A program made the translations under genes and the position numbers. 64,000 nt of DNA from Pullilachnospira sp963929535 (lineage in GTDB: Bacteria > Bacillota > Clostridia > Lachnospirales > Lachnospiraceae): positions 434,001 through 498,000 of the forward strand of contig CAWVIZ010000010.1 of assembly GCA_963929535.1 (NCBI GenBank). The letters run 5' to 3'. Each line of letters begins with the position of its first letter. Within the stretch, counting starts at the first letter, position 1. The notes below the pieces were generated by a model that had not been told where the DNA came from, did no database searches, and saw nothing but the letters and a program-made list of their open reading frames with translations. This document shows, in pieces, positions 27,090 through 36,604 of the stretch.

Positions 27090-27128
27090 GCCGTAACAGT
27101 GAAGCCGGAAAGCTGAACAGTTACCGGC
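27090..27128. repeat. Solo end of the palindromic repeat family
   Basis: Positions 27096-27124 match the right arm of the 23540 element at 27 of 29 bases (both contain ACAGTGAAGCCGGAA and GCTGAAC). The copy is itself bounded by GTAAC and GTTAC and flanked by GCCG/CCGGC, so it can fold alone. The remaining 338-base gap between brnQ and jetA shows only this repeat and the jetA promoter. Confidence 0.75.
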
Positions 27129-27196
27129 ATTGGGGAAAAAGATATTTCTGTTCGGCATCAATACCATGGCTATTTTAGAATGTGATGGATCGTGAA

Positions 27197-27225
27197 TGGA
27201 AATACGTTTCAGAGTATGGTACAAT
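27197..27225 (+). promoter_or_regulatory. Promoter of the Wadjet operon
   Basis: TACAAT at 27220-27225 with an extended -10 TG (27217-27218) is preceded 17 bases upstream by TGGAAA (27197-27202), a weak -35. It lies 41 bases before the jetA ATG, which has AAGAGGTAG as ribosome binding site. The weak -35 may mean low basal expression. Confidence 0.5.
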
Positions 27226-27265
27226 CATCAGGAAAAATAATACAGCAGCGGAAAAGAGGTAGATC

Positions 27266-28735
27266 ATGCAGAGACTGGATGCAATTGAGGAAACATCTTA
27301 TCTGTCGGTTCCCAATGCCCGGGTTTACCGGAAAATCATGAGGTATTTTTATCGGGAATATGAGAAAATGAGGTTTCAGCTCTACAAAGAAGATATTTTT
27401 GAGCTTGTCAGGCAGGAAGAAGAATTCCGTGATTATACCATGCAGGAACTGGAGCAGGATTTGGCGGCACTGGTGAAATGGAAGAATCTGACGCCGATCC
27501 AGGACCCGGGAAGGGTATATACGATTGCGGACTATAAAAATAAACAGTACCGTTATACCATGTCGGAATATGCGGTGGAAATTGAGCGGCTGACCGTCCG
27601 TCTGGAAAATGTGTTTCTGGAATCCGGAAATCTTTCCACCAACTATTTTGTGAGGCTGGAGAAGAGCCTGGAGGAGGCGGAAACCATGGAGCAGGCCGGC
27701 CTGAAGCAGGTAAACGAATGGTGGAACCTGCTGCAGGAGGATTTTCGGAGACTGAATCAGAACTATCAGGATTACCTGAGAGATTTCTATTCGGGAAAGG
27801 CTGACAGGCTGATGAAATCCGTGGAGTTCGTTCTCCATAAAGATAAATTCATCCGTTATCTGAATGAATTTGTTCAGGAATTGCAGCAGCATTCCAGAAG
27901 AATCGCTCAGCTTCTCACAAGGTCAATGGAGGGGATCGAAGGCTGTGTGCTTGAGCGGGTTGTGCAGAGCGAACTGGATATCCCCCATGCGGTTGTGGAA
28001 TTCCGGGGAGGTACGGAACCCAACATTCGGGAGAATGTGATGGGGAAATGGAATTCCCTGAAAAACTGGTTTCTGGATTCGCCGCAGCAGGAATGTGAGG
28101 CCAAGCGGGTGCTTCGGATCACCAACGAAGTAATCCGCAATATTATCCAGAACGCGGCTCTGATCGTCCAGATGCAGAACTGGGGAATCAGCAGAAAAGA
28201 GGATTACCGGAAATTTCTTGAGCTGTTTCTGAAATGCGAGGATCTGGAGGAAGCGCACCGGCTTTCGGCTCATGTGTTTGGAATCCAGCGGGTCGAACAT
28301 TTCCGGACAAACGCTCCCAGAGAATCCGATGCAGTCAATGACAGCGTCTATCAGGAAAAGCCGGCGGAATATCTTCTGAAGCCCCATACCAGAGCGTACC
28401 GGGAGAAAAAGGACCGGACGGGATTTTCAGACAGATCGCTGGAGAAGATGATCCAGAGGCAGAACTATCTGAGACACGCGGAACAGCAGAAAGAGATCGT
28501 GATGCGGTATATCAGAGATCAGAAAATTGTTTTTGCGGATATTACAGAGGAAATAACGGAAAATACCAGACATATATTCCTGCAGTGGATCGGGCAGGCA
28601 GGACTGAATTCGGAACATAAAGGAAGAACAGAGTACGGGCAGGAATATCGCCTCCTCCGGGGGATAGGAAACTGTGTCCTTCACTGTGAGGACGGCGATC
28701 TGACCATGCCGGCGTATATTATGGAGTTTCAGTAA
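27266..28735 (+). CDS. jetA: Wadjet anti-plasmid system protein JetA (TIGR02677/DUF2397)
   Basis: A 489-residue protein recognised as the first Wadjet type I component from its N-terminal segment (YRKIMRYFYREYEKMRFQLYKEDIF, then DYTMQELEQDLAALVKWKNL) and from the order of the following three genes. JetA is the kleisin-like (MukF-like) subunit. It has an N-terminal winged-helix region, a central helical region (about residues 120-220) and a C-terminal winged helix. It bridges the JetC heads and recruits JetB. It is expected to be cytoplasmic and part of a DNA loop-extruding complex that senses small circular DNA. jetB begins five bases after the stop. Confidence 0.92.
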   Translation: MQRLDAIEETSYLSVPNARVYRKIMRYFYREYEKMRFQLYKEDIFELVRQEEEFRDYTMQELEQDLAALVKWKNLTPIQDPGRVYTIADYKNKQYRYTMSEYAVEIERLTVRLENVFLESGNLSTNYFVRLEKSLEEAETMEQAGLKQVNEWWNLLQEDFRRLNQNYQDYLRDFYSGKADRLMKSVEFVLHKDKFIRYLNEFVQELQQHSRRIAQLLTRSMEGIEGCVLERVVQSELDIPHAVVEFRGGTEPNIRENVMGKWNSLKNWFLDSPQQECEAKRVLRITNEVIRNIIQNAALIVQMQNWGISRKEDYRKFLELFLKCEDLEEAHRLSAHVFGIQRVEHFRTNAPRESDAVNDSVYQEKPAEYLLKPHTRAYREKKDRTGFSDRSLEKMIQRQNYLRHAEQQKEIVMRYIRDQKIVFADITEEITENTRHIFLQWIGQAGLNSEHKGRTEYGQEYRLLRGIGNCVLHCEDGDLTMPAYIMEFQ

Positions 28736-28740
28736 ACAAG

Positions 28741-29877
28741 ATGAATGAAGTAAGAACACTTTTGGAGGACTTTTGGGTCTGCAGAGAACATGACAGAGAA
28801 AAATATTACAGGGTGAAGAGCGACGCTCCGAAATTTCAGAGATTTGTGCGGGAACAGCTGGGCTGGAAACTGATCCATACGGAGAGCTTGATCAAACTGG
28901 AGAAGATACCCGCCCATGCGGAAAGCTTTATGGGGATTCAGGAATTTTCGGAGATCAGGGATTACTGCATTCTGTGCGTTGTCCTGATGTTTCTGGAGGA
29001 TCGGGAAGAGCAGGAGAGGTTTCTTTTGTCGGAGCTGATCGATTTTGTGGAGACAGGGCTTGCGCCGTATATGCAGATGGACTGGACTTCCTTCAGCCAG
29101 AGAAAATCTCTGGTCCGGGTGCTGCAGTACCTGGAAAAGCTGCAGATCCTCCGCGTGTATGAGGGCAGCAGCGAAGCCTTCGGACAGGAAGCAGGGCGGG
29201 AAGTTCTGTATGAAAATACAGGATACTCCAGATATTTCGCGGTGAGTTTTGCCAGAGATATTTCGCAGTGCGAATCCTGGAAGGATTTTGAAAAGGCGGA
29301 GTTTGAAGAGTTTTCCGAGGACAGAGGAAGCAGAAGAATCAACCGGGTGTACAGGCAGCTTGCGGCCTGCCCGGCCATGTACTGGTCATCGGCGGATGAT
29401 CCGGACGCCCTCTATCTGAAAAATCAGAGACAGTGGGTAAGAAAATATCTGGAAGAAAATCTGGGAGGAAGACTGGATATTCATAAAAACGCGGCTTTCT
29501 GGATGCTGGAGGAAGGCGGGGAATTCGGAACCGCCCATCCCAGAGACGCGATGCTTCCGGAGGCTGTCCTTCTGATCTGCGGCAAGATCCGCCAACTGGT
29601 AAATACAGGAGAACTGGTGAGGGATGAGGATGAATGTATCCGGATGAGCCGCGGGGAGTTCTGCCGTCTGATCCTGGAACTCAGGGAAGGCTGGAGAAAG
29701 GCCTGGAGCAGGGAATTTCGGGAAATGGATGATGAAAAGCTTCTGAATCGGATCCTTTCCTACATGAAAGACTGGATGATGCTGAAGGAAGAGGAGGAAT
29801 GGGTGATTCTGATGCCGGCAGCGGGCAAGCTGGAGGGATATTACCCGCAGGATTATACAGGAGGAGAAAAAAGATGA
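28741..29877 (+). CDS. jetB: Wadjet protein JetB (TIGR02678/DUF2398)
   Basis: A 378-residue protein in the JetB position. Segments such as LLEDFWVCREHDREKYYRVKSDAPKFQRFVREQLGWKLI and YSRYFAVSFARDI match the TIGR02678 family. JetB is MukE-like (tandem winged helices) and binds JetA. No enzymatic motif is seen. The stop overlaps the jetC start (ATGA), and no separate promoter is visible, so expression depends on the jetA promoter. Confidence 0.9.
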   Translation: MNEVRTLLEDFWVCREHDREKYYRVKSDAPKFQRFVREQLGWKLIHTESLIKLEKIPAHAESFMGIQEFSEIRDYCILCVVLMFLEDREEQERFLLSELIDFVETGLAPYMQMDWTSFSQRKSLVRVLQYLEKLQILRVYEGSSEAFGQEAGREVLYENTGYSRYFAVSFARDISQCESWKDFEKAEFEEFSEDRGSRRINRVYRQLAACPAMYWSSADDPDALYLKNQRQWVRKYLEENLGGRLDIHKNAAFWMLEEGGEFGTAHPRDAMLPEAVLLICGKIRQLVNTGELVRDEDECIRMSRGEFCRLILELREGWRKAWSREFREMDDEKLLNRILSYMKDWMMLKEEEEWVILMPAAGKLEGYYPQDYTGGEKR

Positions 29878-32800
29878 GCCGTTGGAAGATGAACCGGATT
29901 GGTTTTGTGAATTTCTGGCTTTATGACGAGGAAGAATTTCAGTTTGAGAACGGAAGGCTGCTGCTGCGGGGGCAGAACGGATCCGGAAAATCCATTACCA
30001 CCCAGAGTTTTATTCCCTTTATCCTGGACGGCGACCGGACCCCCAGCCGTCTGGATCCCTTTGGTTCCAGCGACCGAAGAATGGAATACTATTTCCTGGG
30101 AGAAGAAGGGAAGGAAGAATCTACGGGATATCTTTTTCTGGAATTTAAGAAGGAAGAGGAAGAGACTTACCGCACCATCGGGATCGGCCAGAGAGCCAGA
30201 CGCGGAAAACCCATGGATTTCTGGGGATTTCTGATCCTGGACGGGAGGAGGATCGGGTACGACTTATGGCTGTACCGGGAAACGGGAAGTGTGAAGATTC
30301 CTTTGGATAAGAGGGAACTGAAGCAGCTTCTGGGGGAGGACAACCTGTTTACGGACAGTCCGGGAGAATATAAAAAGCTGGTGAATCAGTATATTTTCGG
30401 TTTTCGGAAACTGGAACAGTATGATCAGTTCATCCGGCTGCTGGTGAAGGTGCGGGCGCCCAAGCTGTCCAAAGAATTCCGGCCTTCCAAGGTTTATGAT
30501 ATTCTGAACGATTCTCTGCAGACGCTGACAGACGAGGATCTGCGTATCATGGTGGATGCCATGGAAAAGATGGATGAGATTCAGGAAAGCCTGGACACCC
30601 TTGAGAGGGCTTTTGAGGATGTAAAGATCATCCGCACGGAATACACCAGATATAACCAGTATATGCTGGCCAAAAAAGGACAGGCATATCTGGAGGGGAA
30701 CCGGAAGGTAAAGGAGAGCAGAGGCCGGCTGGACACTCTGACAGCCCGGAAACAGGAGACCAGGGAGCTGATCCGGGAAAAGGAACAGGAGCTTTTCCAA
30801 CAGGAGAGACAGGAGAAAATATATCTTGCGGAAAAGGAAGGTCTGCTGGATACGGATCTGGAGGAGACGGCCGGCAGACTGGAAGAGAAGCGCCGGACAT
30901 TTCAGGATCTGCAGAGTCAGGAACAGCGATGGCAAAGACAGGCGGAGGAATGCAACAGCAGGATTTTCCAGGCGGAGCAGAAGCTGGGAGAACTTCAGGA
31001 AGCAATGGATGGACAGAGGAAGGAACTGGAGGAACGGAAGCAGGAGCTGGAAGAACAGCAGGAGTATCTGCGCTGGGAGGAACACCAGACGGCTGCGAAA
31101 ATACTTTCTCTGGAACAGACAGGGGAGATGGACAGAATATCCGCCCATCTTGCCGGATACAGAAATCAGCTGAACGAGTGCAGAAGGATGATCCGTCTCT
31201 ATGAAGAAGCCCTGCGGGTATACGATGAGATTTCCCGGCTGCTGGAGGAACGGGAAAGAGAACGAAAAGAAAGAGAACGGGAGCAGGAGCAGGCACAGGA
31301 ACAGGCGGAAGACTGCCGGGAAAACTGGATTACGGCTGTGTTCCGGGCGGAAAAGTCAGCGTTTGCCTGGAAGCCGGAACATTCCGTACTTCTGGAAGCG
31401 GAAAAATTGGTTCAGGATTACCGGGAAATGTCAGACGGCGGTGCCATTCAGGAGCTTCTGCGGCAGGATTATGAACGCCAGAGACAGAATCTCCTGGATG
31501 AGCGTGGGAAAAAGCAGCTTTGGCGCCAGGAAAAACAGGAGGAAATGGAACAGACCCTCCGGGAACTTGCCGCGCTGACTGCCAGGGAAGAGCTGGAGCC
31601 TGAGCGGGATGAGCAGACCCTGCGTTCCAGGGAAGCGCTGGCCCGGGCAGGGATCCATGCGGTTCCCTTTTATAAGACGGTGGAGTTTTCTCCCGGCCTC
31701 GCGGAAGCAGAATGTGCCAGACTGGAAGCGCAGCTTTGGCGGATGGGACTGCTGGATGCTCTTGTGGCGGCAAGAGAGGATATTCCCAGGATCCGGAGAG
31801 ACTGCCCGGAATTTCTGGACAGTCTGATCCTGGTGGAACAGGAAGGAAGCGTTCCTTTTCCGGGCCTTCAGGTCAGTGAGGAACTGGAGGATGGAATCCG
31901 CCGGGAGGTTCTGCGGATACTGAAAAGCATTGGCGCCGACACCGGGCAGGAAAAAAGTGATGCTGCAAGTATCCAAAAGCCGGCGGCTGCTGCCGGAAAA
32001 GACGGAAGCTTTCGTCATGGCCTTCTGGCAGGAATGGCCGGAAAGGAAGGCGAAGCCGAATTTGTAGGACGGCTGGCGCGGCAGCGGAAGAAGGAACGGC
32101 AGATCCGCAGTCTGAAGGAACAGATCCGGGAAGAAGAAAACTGCCTGAAAATGGTGGGTGAAGAAATTGAGAAACTGGAGAAAACGCTGAAAACGCTGGA
32201 AGAGGAATACCGGGGGCTCCCGGATTTTTCAGAACTCAATGAAGCCATTCAGGAGGTCCATAAATGTGCGGTTGAGCTGGAGATTGCCCGGCGAAACGCG
32301 GCCGAACAGGAGAAGAAGGAGCGGGAGGCCGCAGGCCTAAAGGATGACTGCTATCAGAAAATGCTCAGACAGTGCCGCCCGTTCCCTTATGGGAGAACTG
32401 AGGAGGAATACGGGGAGGCCTGTGATGTCCTGACGGAGTACGAGGCGATCTGGCAGAGTTGTCGTATGCTGCTTCTTCAGTTGTCCGGCAGCCGGGAGAG
32501 AATCGCTTCCCAGACCGGGCAGATCGAGAGGGAGAAAGAATTACTGGATCAGGCCTTGTCGGACAGGCAGCGATGCAGTGTGGAAAAAAGCGCCTGCGAA
32601 GCACAGATCCGGCAGATGGAAGCGTATCTGGATCGTCCGGAGATCCGGGAAAAAGCGAAACGGTTGCAGATGCTGAACGAGGAACTGGAAACAATAAAGA
32701 AAAACTGCGAGAATCTGAGAATCGATGCGGGAATCCTGAGAAAACAGCTGACGGATCTGGAACAGGAGGAACCGGAACGAAAAGAAGCCGTCATCCGGGC

Positions 32801-33962
32801 AATCGGGGAGGAAACGGTTCTTCGGGACTGCTTTGAGGAGGAACTGTCGCTGAAGCTTCTGATGAGCCGGGAAGCGCTTTCTATGGAGGAGTGCGCCAAA
32901 AAAGCGCAGAGCATGTTAAGGGAGGGAGACCGGAACCGGGAAGCTTCGGAGATGCTTCAGGCTCTGTACCAGGTATTTCAGAGACATAACGGAAATCTTT
33001 CCAGATACGGAACCGCCCTGGAAGAGTGTTTTGGAACAGAGACGGGGGAAGGGCCGGACGCCCCGGCCGGGGTTTTAAGGAAACGGGTGCTGGTGACCTC
33101 CGTCTGGAATGGAAAGAAGGTATGGCTGGAGGAATTTTATAAGATCCTGAAAAATGCCATTGATGAGACCCGGCTTCTGATCCAGCAGAAGGACAGGGAG
33201 CTTTTTGAGGATATCCTGTCCCAGACCATCAGTCAGCAGATGACGGACCGGATCGCGGAAAGCCGGAAGTGGGTGGCGGATATGTCAAAGCTGATGAGGG
33301 AAATGGATACCTCCATGGGACTTACCTTTTCTCTGGAGTGGAGGCCGAAAAAGGCGGAAAATGACGCAGAGCTTGATGTGACGGAGCTGGAACAGATCCT
33401 GCTCAGAGACAGAGAACTTCTGACGGTGGAGGATATTGAGAAAGCGGCTTCCCATTTCCGCAGCAAGATCCGTACGGAAAAGAGAATCCGTCAGGAAAGC
33501 GGCGGCATGATCAATTATATGGATCTGGTGCGGGAGGCCATGGACTACAGGGGCTGGTTTGAATTTCAGATGTACTACCGGCGGGGAGAGGAACCAAGAA
33601 AACCGTTGACCAACGCGGCGTTTAACCGGTTCAGCGGCGGGGAAAAGGCGATGGCCATGTATGTGCCTCTTTTCGCGGCAGTCAGCGCCCAGTATCAGAA
33701 GACGTCCGGCAGTGACTATCCCCGTATCATTGCGCTGGACGAGGCCTTTGCCGGGGTGGATGATAAAAATATCAGCAGTATGTTTCAGCTGGTTCATAAG
33801 CTGGATTTTGATTACATCATGAATTCCCAGTCGCTCTGGGGATGCTATGAGACGGTGACAGGTCTGAGGATCGCGGAACTGCTGAGACCGATGAATTCCC
33901 GGATTGTAACGGTGATACGCTATACCTGGAACGGTCATGAGAGAGTACTGGAGGAACAGTAA
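29874..33962 (+). CDS. jetC: Wadjet SMC-like ATPase JetC (TIGR02680)
   Basis: A 1362-residue MukB/SMC-like ATPase. Walker A is GQNGSGKS (residues 33-40). The start RWKMNRIGFVNFWLYDEEEFQFENGRLLLRGQNG is typical of JetC. Long charged coiled coils occupy roughly residues 230-560 and 740-1130, interrupted by a less regular hinge-like part around 570-700. The C-terminal head has the FSGGEKAMAMY signature near residue 1253 and Walker B IIALDEAFAGVDD near 1286. All ATPase motifs look intact, so the machine should be active. The start at 29874 overlaps the jetB stop and follows AGGAGG. Confidence 0.95.
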   Translation: MSRWKMNRIGFVNFWLYDEEEFQFENGRLLLRGQNGSGKSITTQSFIPFILDGDRTPSRLDPFGSSDRRMEYYFLGEEGKEESTGYLFLEFKKEEEETYRTIGIGQRARRGKPMDFWGFLILDGRRIGYDLWLYRETGSVKIPLDKRELKQLLGEDNLFTDSPGEYKKLVNQYIFGFRKLEQYDQFIRLLVKVRAPKLSKEFRPSKVYDILNDSLQTLTDEDLRIMVDAMEKMDEIQESLDTLERAFEDVKIIRTEYTRYNQYMLAKKGQAYLEGNRKVKESRGRLDTLTARKQETRELIREKEQELFQQERQEKIYLAEKEGLLDTDLEETAGRLEEKRRTFQDLQSQEQRWQRQAEECNSRIFQAEQKLGELQEAMDGQRKELEERKQELEEQQEYLRWEEHQTAAKILSLEQTGEMDRISAHLAGYRNQLNECRRMIRLYEEALRVYDEISRLLEERERERKEREREQEQAQEQAEDCRENWITAVFRAEKSAFAWKPEHSVLLEAEKLVQDYREMSDGGAIQELLRQDYERQRQNLLDERGKKQLWRQEKQEEMEQTLRELAALTAREELEPERDEQTLRSREALARAGIHAVPFYKTVEFSPGLAEAECARLEAQLWRMGLLDALVAAREDIPRIRRDCPEFLDSLILVEQEGSVPFPGLQVSEELEDGIRREVLRILKSIGADTGQEKSDAASIQKPAAAAGKDGSFRHGLLAGMAGKEGEAEFVGRLARQRKKERQIRSLKEQIREEENCLKMVGEEIEKLEKTLKTLEEEYRGLPDFSELNEAIQEVHKCAVELEIARRNAAEQEKKEREAAGLKDDCYQKMLRQCRPFPYGRTEEEYGEACDVLTEYEAIWQSCRMLLLQLSGSRERIASQTGQIEREKELLDQALSDRQRCSVEKSACEAQIRQMEAYLDRPEIREKAKRLQMLNEELETIKKNCENLRIDAGILRKQLTDLEQEEPERKEAVIRAIGEETVLRDCFEEELSLKLLMSREALSMEECAKKAQSMLREGDRNREASEMLQALYQVFQRHNGNLSRYGTALEECFGTETGEGPDAPAGVLRKRVLVTSVWNGKKVWLEEFYKILKNAIDETRLLIQQKDRELFEDILSQTISQQMTDRIAESRKWVADMSKLMREMDTSMGLTFSLEWRPKKAENDAELDVTELEQILLRDRELLTVEDIEKAASHFRSKIRTEKRIRQESGGMINYMDLVREAMDYRGWFEFQMYYRRGEEPRKPLTNAAFNRFSGGEKAMAMYVPLFAAVSAQYQKTSGSDYPRIIALDEAFAGVDDKNISSMFQLVHKLDFDYIMNSQSLWGCYETVTGLRIAELLRPMNSRIVTVIRYTWNGHERVLEEQ

Positions 33963-33964
33963 GA

Positions 33965-35284
33965 TTGGAATGTGCGGAATATTTCAGAAGCCAGGCGGGA
34001 TACCGCCGCTGCTTCGAGGAGCTTTTGAAAAAATGGAAATCCTATGGCCGTCCCACGGGAGTGATCACTCTGGAAAAAACTTCGGAAGAGGAACGGCGTC
34101 TGCTGGGAGGGATTCTCGGAAAAACCTTCTATGATTCCACGATCCGTTTTTCGGCTGCTGATTTCGAGAGAGGACTTCAGAAAACGAAATTCGCTCCGGT
34201 GGATATGAAGGAACTTCTGGAAAGCTATTTTGGAAGGAAAATTCTGACCAACCAGCAGGAAAAGGAAAGAAGGCAGCAGGAGAAAGACCGGTTTTTTGAA
34301 AAAATACATATGCATTTTGCCGCCGACGGCGCCGGAGCGAAAAATCCTGCCGCAAAATGGATCTGCCAAATGAGGGAGAAGAAGGCTTTCGGCTTTCATC
34401 TGTTGTCCAGAGAATTTGAAAAAGATCCCAAAGAAGCCAGAGTTCTGGCAGAGAACACAGGGAGGGCTCTTCAGAAGCTGTTTCCGGAAAAGATCCCGGG
34501 GAAATCCGGGGAAGCTTTCCGGGAAACGGTTCTGGCGGTATTTGCCGCGGAAATCTCAGGAAATCCCCACTTCTTTGACCGTGGAACCACAGGAGGACAG
34601 CTTCTGATCCAGGCATTGTGCTGTATCACCCAAGATCCGCTGCCGGAAAACGCCCACCAGTGGAAGGAACTGCTTCTTAAGGCGGGTATAGCGCCCGACT
34701 ATGTGTCCAGCCTGGTACATGTGTACGGTGTTTGTCCGGAAACATCCCAGGGAAGGCATCCGGCATATGAAGCGTTCCGTCTGCGGCGGGAAGCCTGTAC
34801 GGTCACACTGGAAAATCTCAGATATGCCGCCGCGGCCTGGGCGCCGAAGAAGAGGGTTTTTGCAGTGGAAAATGAGATGGTATTCAGTTTTCTCGCAGAA
34901 CAGCTGCGGCATAGGAAAGCGGATGTGGGACTGCTCTGCACCTCGGGACAGCCCCGGACGGCGGCGCTGAAGCTGCTGGAACTGCTTGCCGGGGCCGGAT
35001 ATCAGATCCTGTACAGCGGTGACATGGATCCGGAGGGAATCACCATCGCCGACCGTCTCTGGAAACGTTTTGACGGCAGCGTAGAAATCTGGAAAATGGC
35101 TCCGGCGGATTACAGGAAAGGAATTTCCGGGGAGGTTTTGAAGGAGTCCAGACTGATGAAAATGAAGAACGTAGAACACCCGGTTCTGAAAGAAACGGCG
35201 GCCATTGTGAAAAAGGATAAGAAGGCCGCATATCAGGAGAATATACTGAGGGAACTGTTGGAGGATCTGCTGTCAGAGGGATAA
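33965..35284 (+). CDS. jetD: Wadjet nuclease subunit JetD (TIGR02679/DUF2399, Toprim)
   Basis: A 439-residue protein with a C-terminal Toprim-like nuclease domain. The acidic residues are visible: Glu302 in FAVENEM, and Asp353 and Asp355 in YSGDMDPEG. JetD cleaves DNA after the JetABC complex has extruded a small circle, which removes plasmids. The most likely start is TTG at 33965, two bases after the jetC stop, with GAGGAA upstream; no in-frame ATG occurs in the following 230 bases that would keep the N-terminal arm. The operon ends here. I see no obvious strong terminator before the XRE promoter. Confidence 0.92.
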   Translation: MECAEYFRSQAGYRRCFEELLKKWKSYGRPTGVITLEKTSEEERRLLGGILGKTFYDSTIRFSAADFERGLQKTKFAPVDMKELLESYFGRKILTNQQEKERRQQEKDRFFEKIHMHFAADGAGAKNPAAKWICQMREKKAFGFHLLSREFEKDPKEARVLAENTGRALQKLFPEKIPGKSGEAFRETVLAVFAAEISGNPHFFDRGTTGGQLLIQALCCITQDPLPENAHQWKELLLKAGIAPDYVSSLVHVYGVCPETSQGRHPAYEAFRLRREACTVTLENLRYAAAAWAPKKRVFAVENEMVFSFLAEQLRHRKADVGLLCTSGQPRTAALKLLELLAGAGYQILYSGDMDPEGITIADRLWKRFDGSVEIWKMAPADYRKGISGEVLKESRLMKMKNVEHPVLKETAAIVKKDKKAAYQENILRELLEDLLSEG

Positions 35285-35348
35285 TCTGTCATCTTCCTGC
35301 TTTAACCGGCAGTTAAATATTCTTCCGGAAAAGAAAACCACCGCTTCA

Positions 35349-35377
35349 TTGTTTCTCACCCTTACCGGCGGTATAAT
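35349..35377 (+). promoter_or_regulatory. Promoter of the XRE regulator gene
   Basis: TTGTTT (35349-35354) and TATAAT (35372-35377) are spaced 17 bases apart, 31 bases upstream of the regulator start. The gene is therefore expressed independently of the Wadjet operon. Confidence 0.6.
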
Positions 35378-35407
35378 CAGATCAGAAAAAGAGAGGAGAG
35401 GGTGACC

Positions 35408-36460
35408 ATGAATATCGGTGAAAAAATCAGAACATACAGAAAGGCGGCGGGCCTGACCCAGGAACAGGTGGCGGGATATCTGGGCGTTTCCGCTCCGGCG
35501 GTGCATAAATGGGAGAAAGGCAGCAGCTGTCCGGATATTTCCCTGCTGCCGGCACTGGCCCGGCTTCTGAAGACAGATCTGAATGAGCTTTTTTCTTTCC
35601 GTGAAGAACTGACAGAGTGGGAGATCAATGTCTTTGTCCGCCAGCTCACCGACCTGGGAATGAGTGGAGATGTGGAGGGCGCCTTTTCCCTGGCCGAAGA
35701 GAAAATCCGGGAATACCCCCACTGCCATCTGCTGCTTTATCAGGCGGCTTCCGTTCTCAACGCTGTCGTGATGTTCTCAGCGGAAGAGAAAAACCAGGAA
35801 CATGAGCGCCAGATTACCCGGTGGCTGGAACGGGCCGCATCCGGCAGCACGGACAACGTGAGACTTCCGGCTCTCTATATGCTGGCGCTTCGCCTGATGG
35901 AAAAAGAATCCTACGAGGAGGCGGAGGCATTGCTGGATCAGATTCCGGATGGGGATATTGACAAAGTATTGCCCATGACAACGATTCTCAGCTGCCGGCA
36001 GGATAAAGATACGGCGGCAGTTTTCCTGGAGGGGAAAATCCTCCAGGCCGCCACCAGGATGCAGAGCTATCTGTACCGGCTTCTGGAGCTTGAGGAGCAG
36101 GCAGGCAACCACCGGCGGGCGGATGAGATTGCGGAAATTACGGAAAACATGGTCCCTCTTTTCGGCCTGTGGCCATACGGGGCGGCGGTGCCCAAGCTGC
36201 TTCTGGCCATTGACCGGAAAGATACCGAAGAATGTCTCCGGCATCTTGACAAGGCGCTGTCGGAGGCGCAAAAACCCTGGGAAATAAAAAAATCTCCGCT
36301 GTACTGCCGCCGTCCGGAAAAACCGTCCGGCCAGGATGTGGGAAAGCACTGGATCCGGGCGTTGCTTTCAGAGACCGAAAGCTGTGAGGAATACGATTTT
36401 CTGCGGGGAAATGAAAAGCTGGAGAAGATTATCCGGACATATGCGGAGAAATTCACCTGA
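35408..36460 (+). CDS. XRE-family regulator with long helical C-terminal domain
   Basis: A 350-residue protein. Residues 1-62 form a clear XRE helix-turn-helix (IGEKIRTYRKAAGLTQEQVAGYLGVSAPAVHKWEKGSSCPDISLLPALARLL). The remaining 285 residues are helical, with TPR-like features (SYEEAEALLDQIPDGD, AGNHRRADEIAEITENM). Similar proteins are common in Lachnospiraceae next to ABC or stress genes, and the C-terminal part may bind a peptide or partner. The ATG at 35408 has AGAGGAGAGG upstream; a GTG at 35402 is an alternative. It sits directly after jetD but has its own promoter. A link to Wadjet is not shown. Confidence 0.8.
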   Translation: MNIGEKIRTYRKAAGLTQEQVAGYLGVSAPAVHKWEKGSSCPDISLLPALARLLKTDLNELFSFREELTEWEINVFVRQLTDLGMSGDVEGAFSLAEEKIREYPHCHLLLYQAASVLNAVVMFSAEEKNQEHERQITRWLERAASGSTDNVRLPALYMLALRLMEKESYEEAEALLDQIPDGDIDKVLPMTTILSCRQDKDTAAVFLEGKILQAATRMQSYLYRLLELEEQAGNHRRADEIAEITENMVPLFGLWPYGAAVPKLLLAIDRKDTEECLRHLDKALSEAQKPWEIKKSPLYCRRPEKPSGQDVGKHWIRALLSETESCEEYDFLRGNEKLEKIIRTYAEKFT

Positions 36461-36604
36461 AAAGAGATATCCTGTTTGCCGGAGAGGTGCGAAGGCAATG
36501 CCGGGAATACAGGTATGTATCAATGGTAAATATCGGATCAGAAGAAATGGAAACGATGGCGGATCTGGCGGCGGCTCATTTTGAACTTTAAGAAGGGAAA
36601 TGGT

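Noticed and set aside
36523..36591. 22-codon frame MVNIGSEEMETMADLAAAHF..., resembling an acetyltransferase N-terminus
   Set aside because: Too short and without a convincing ribosome binding site; the resemblance is not enough to call a remnant.
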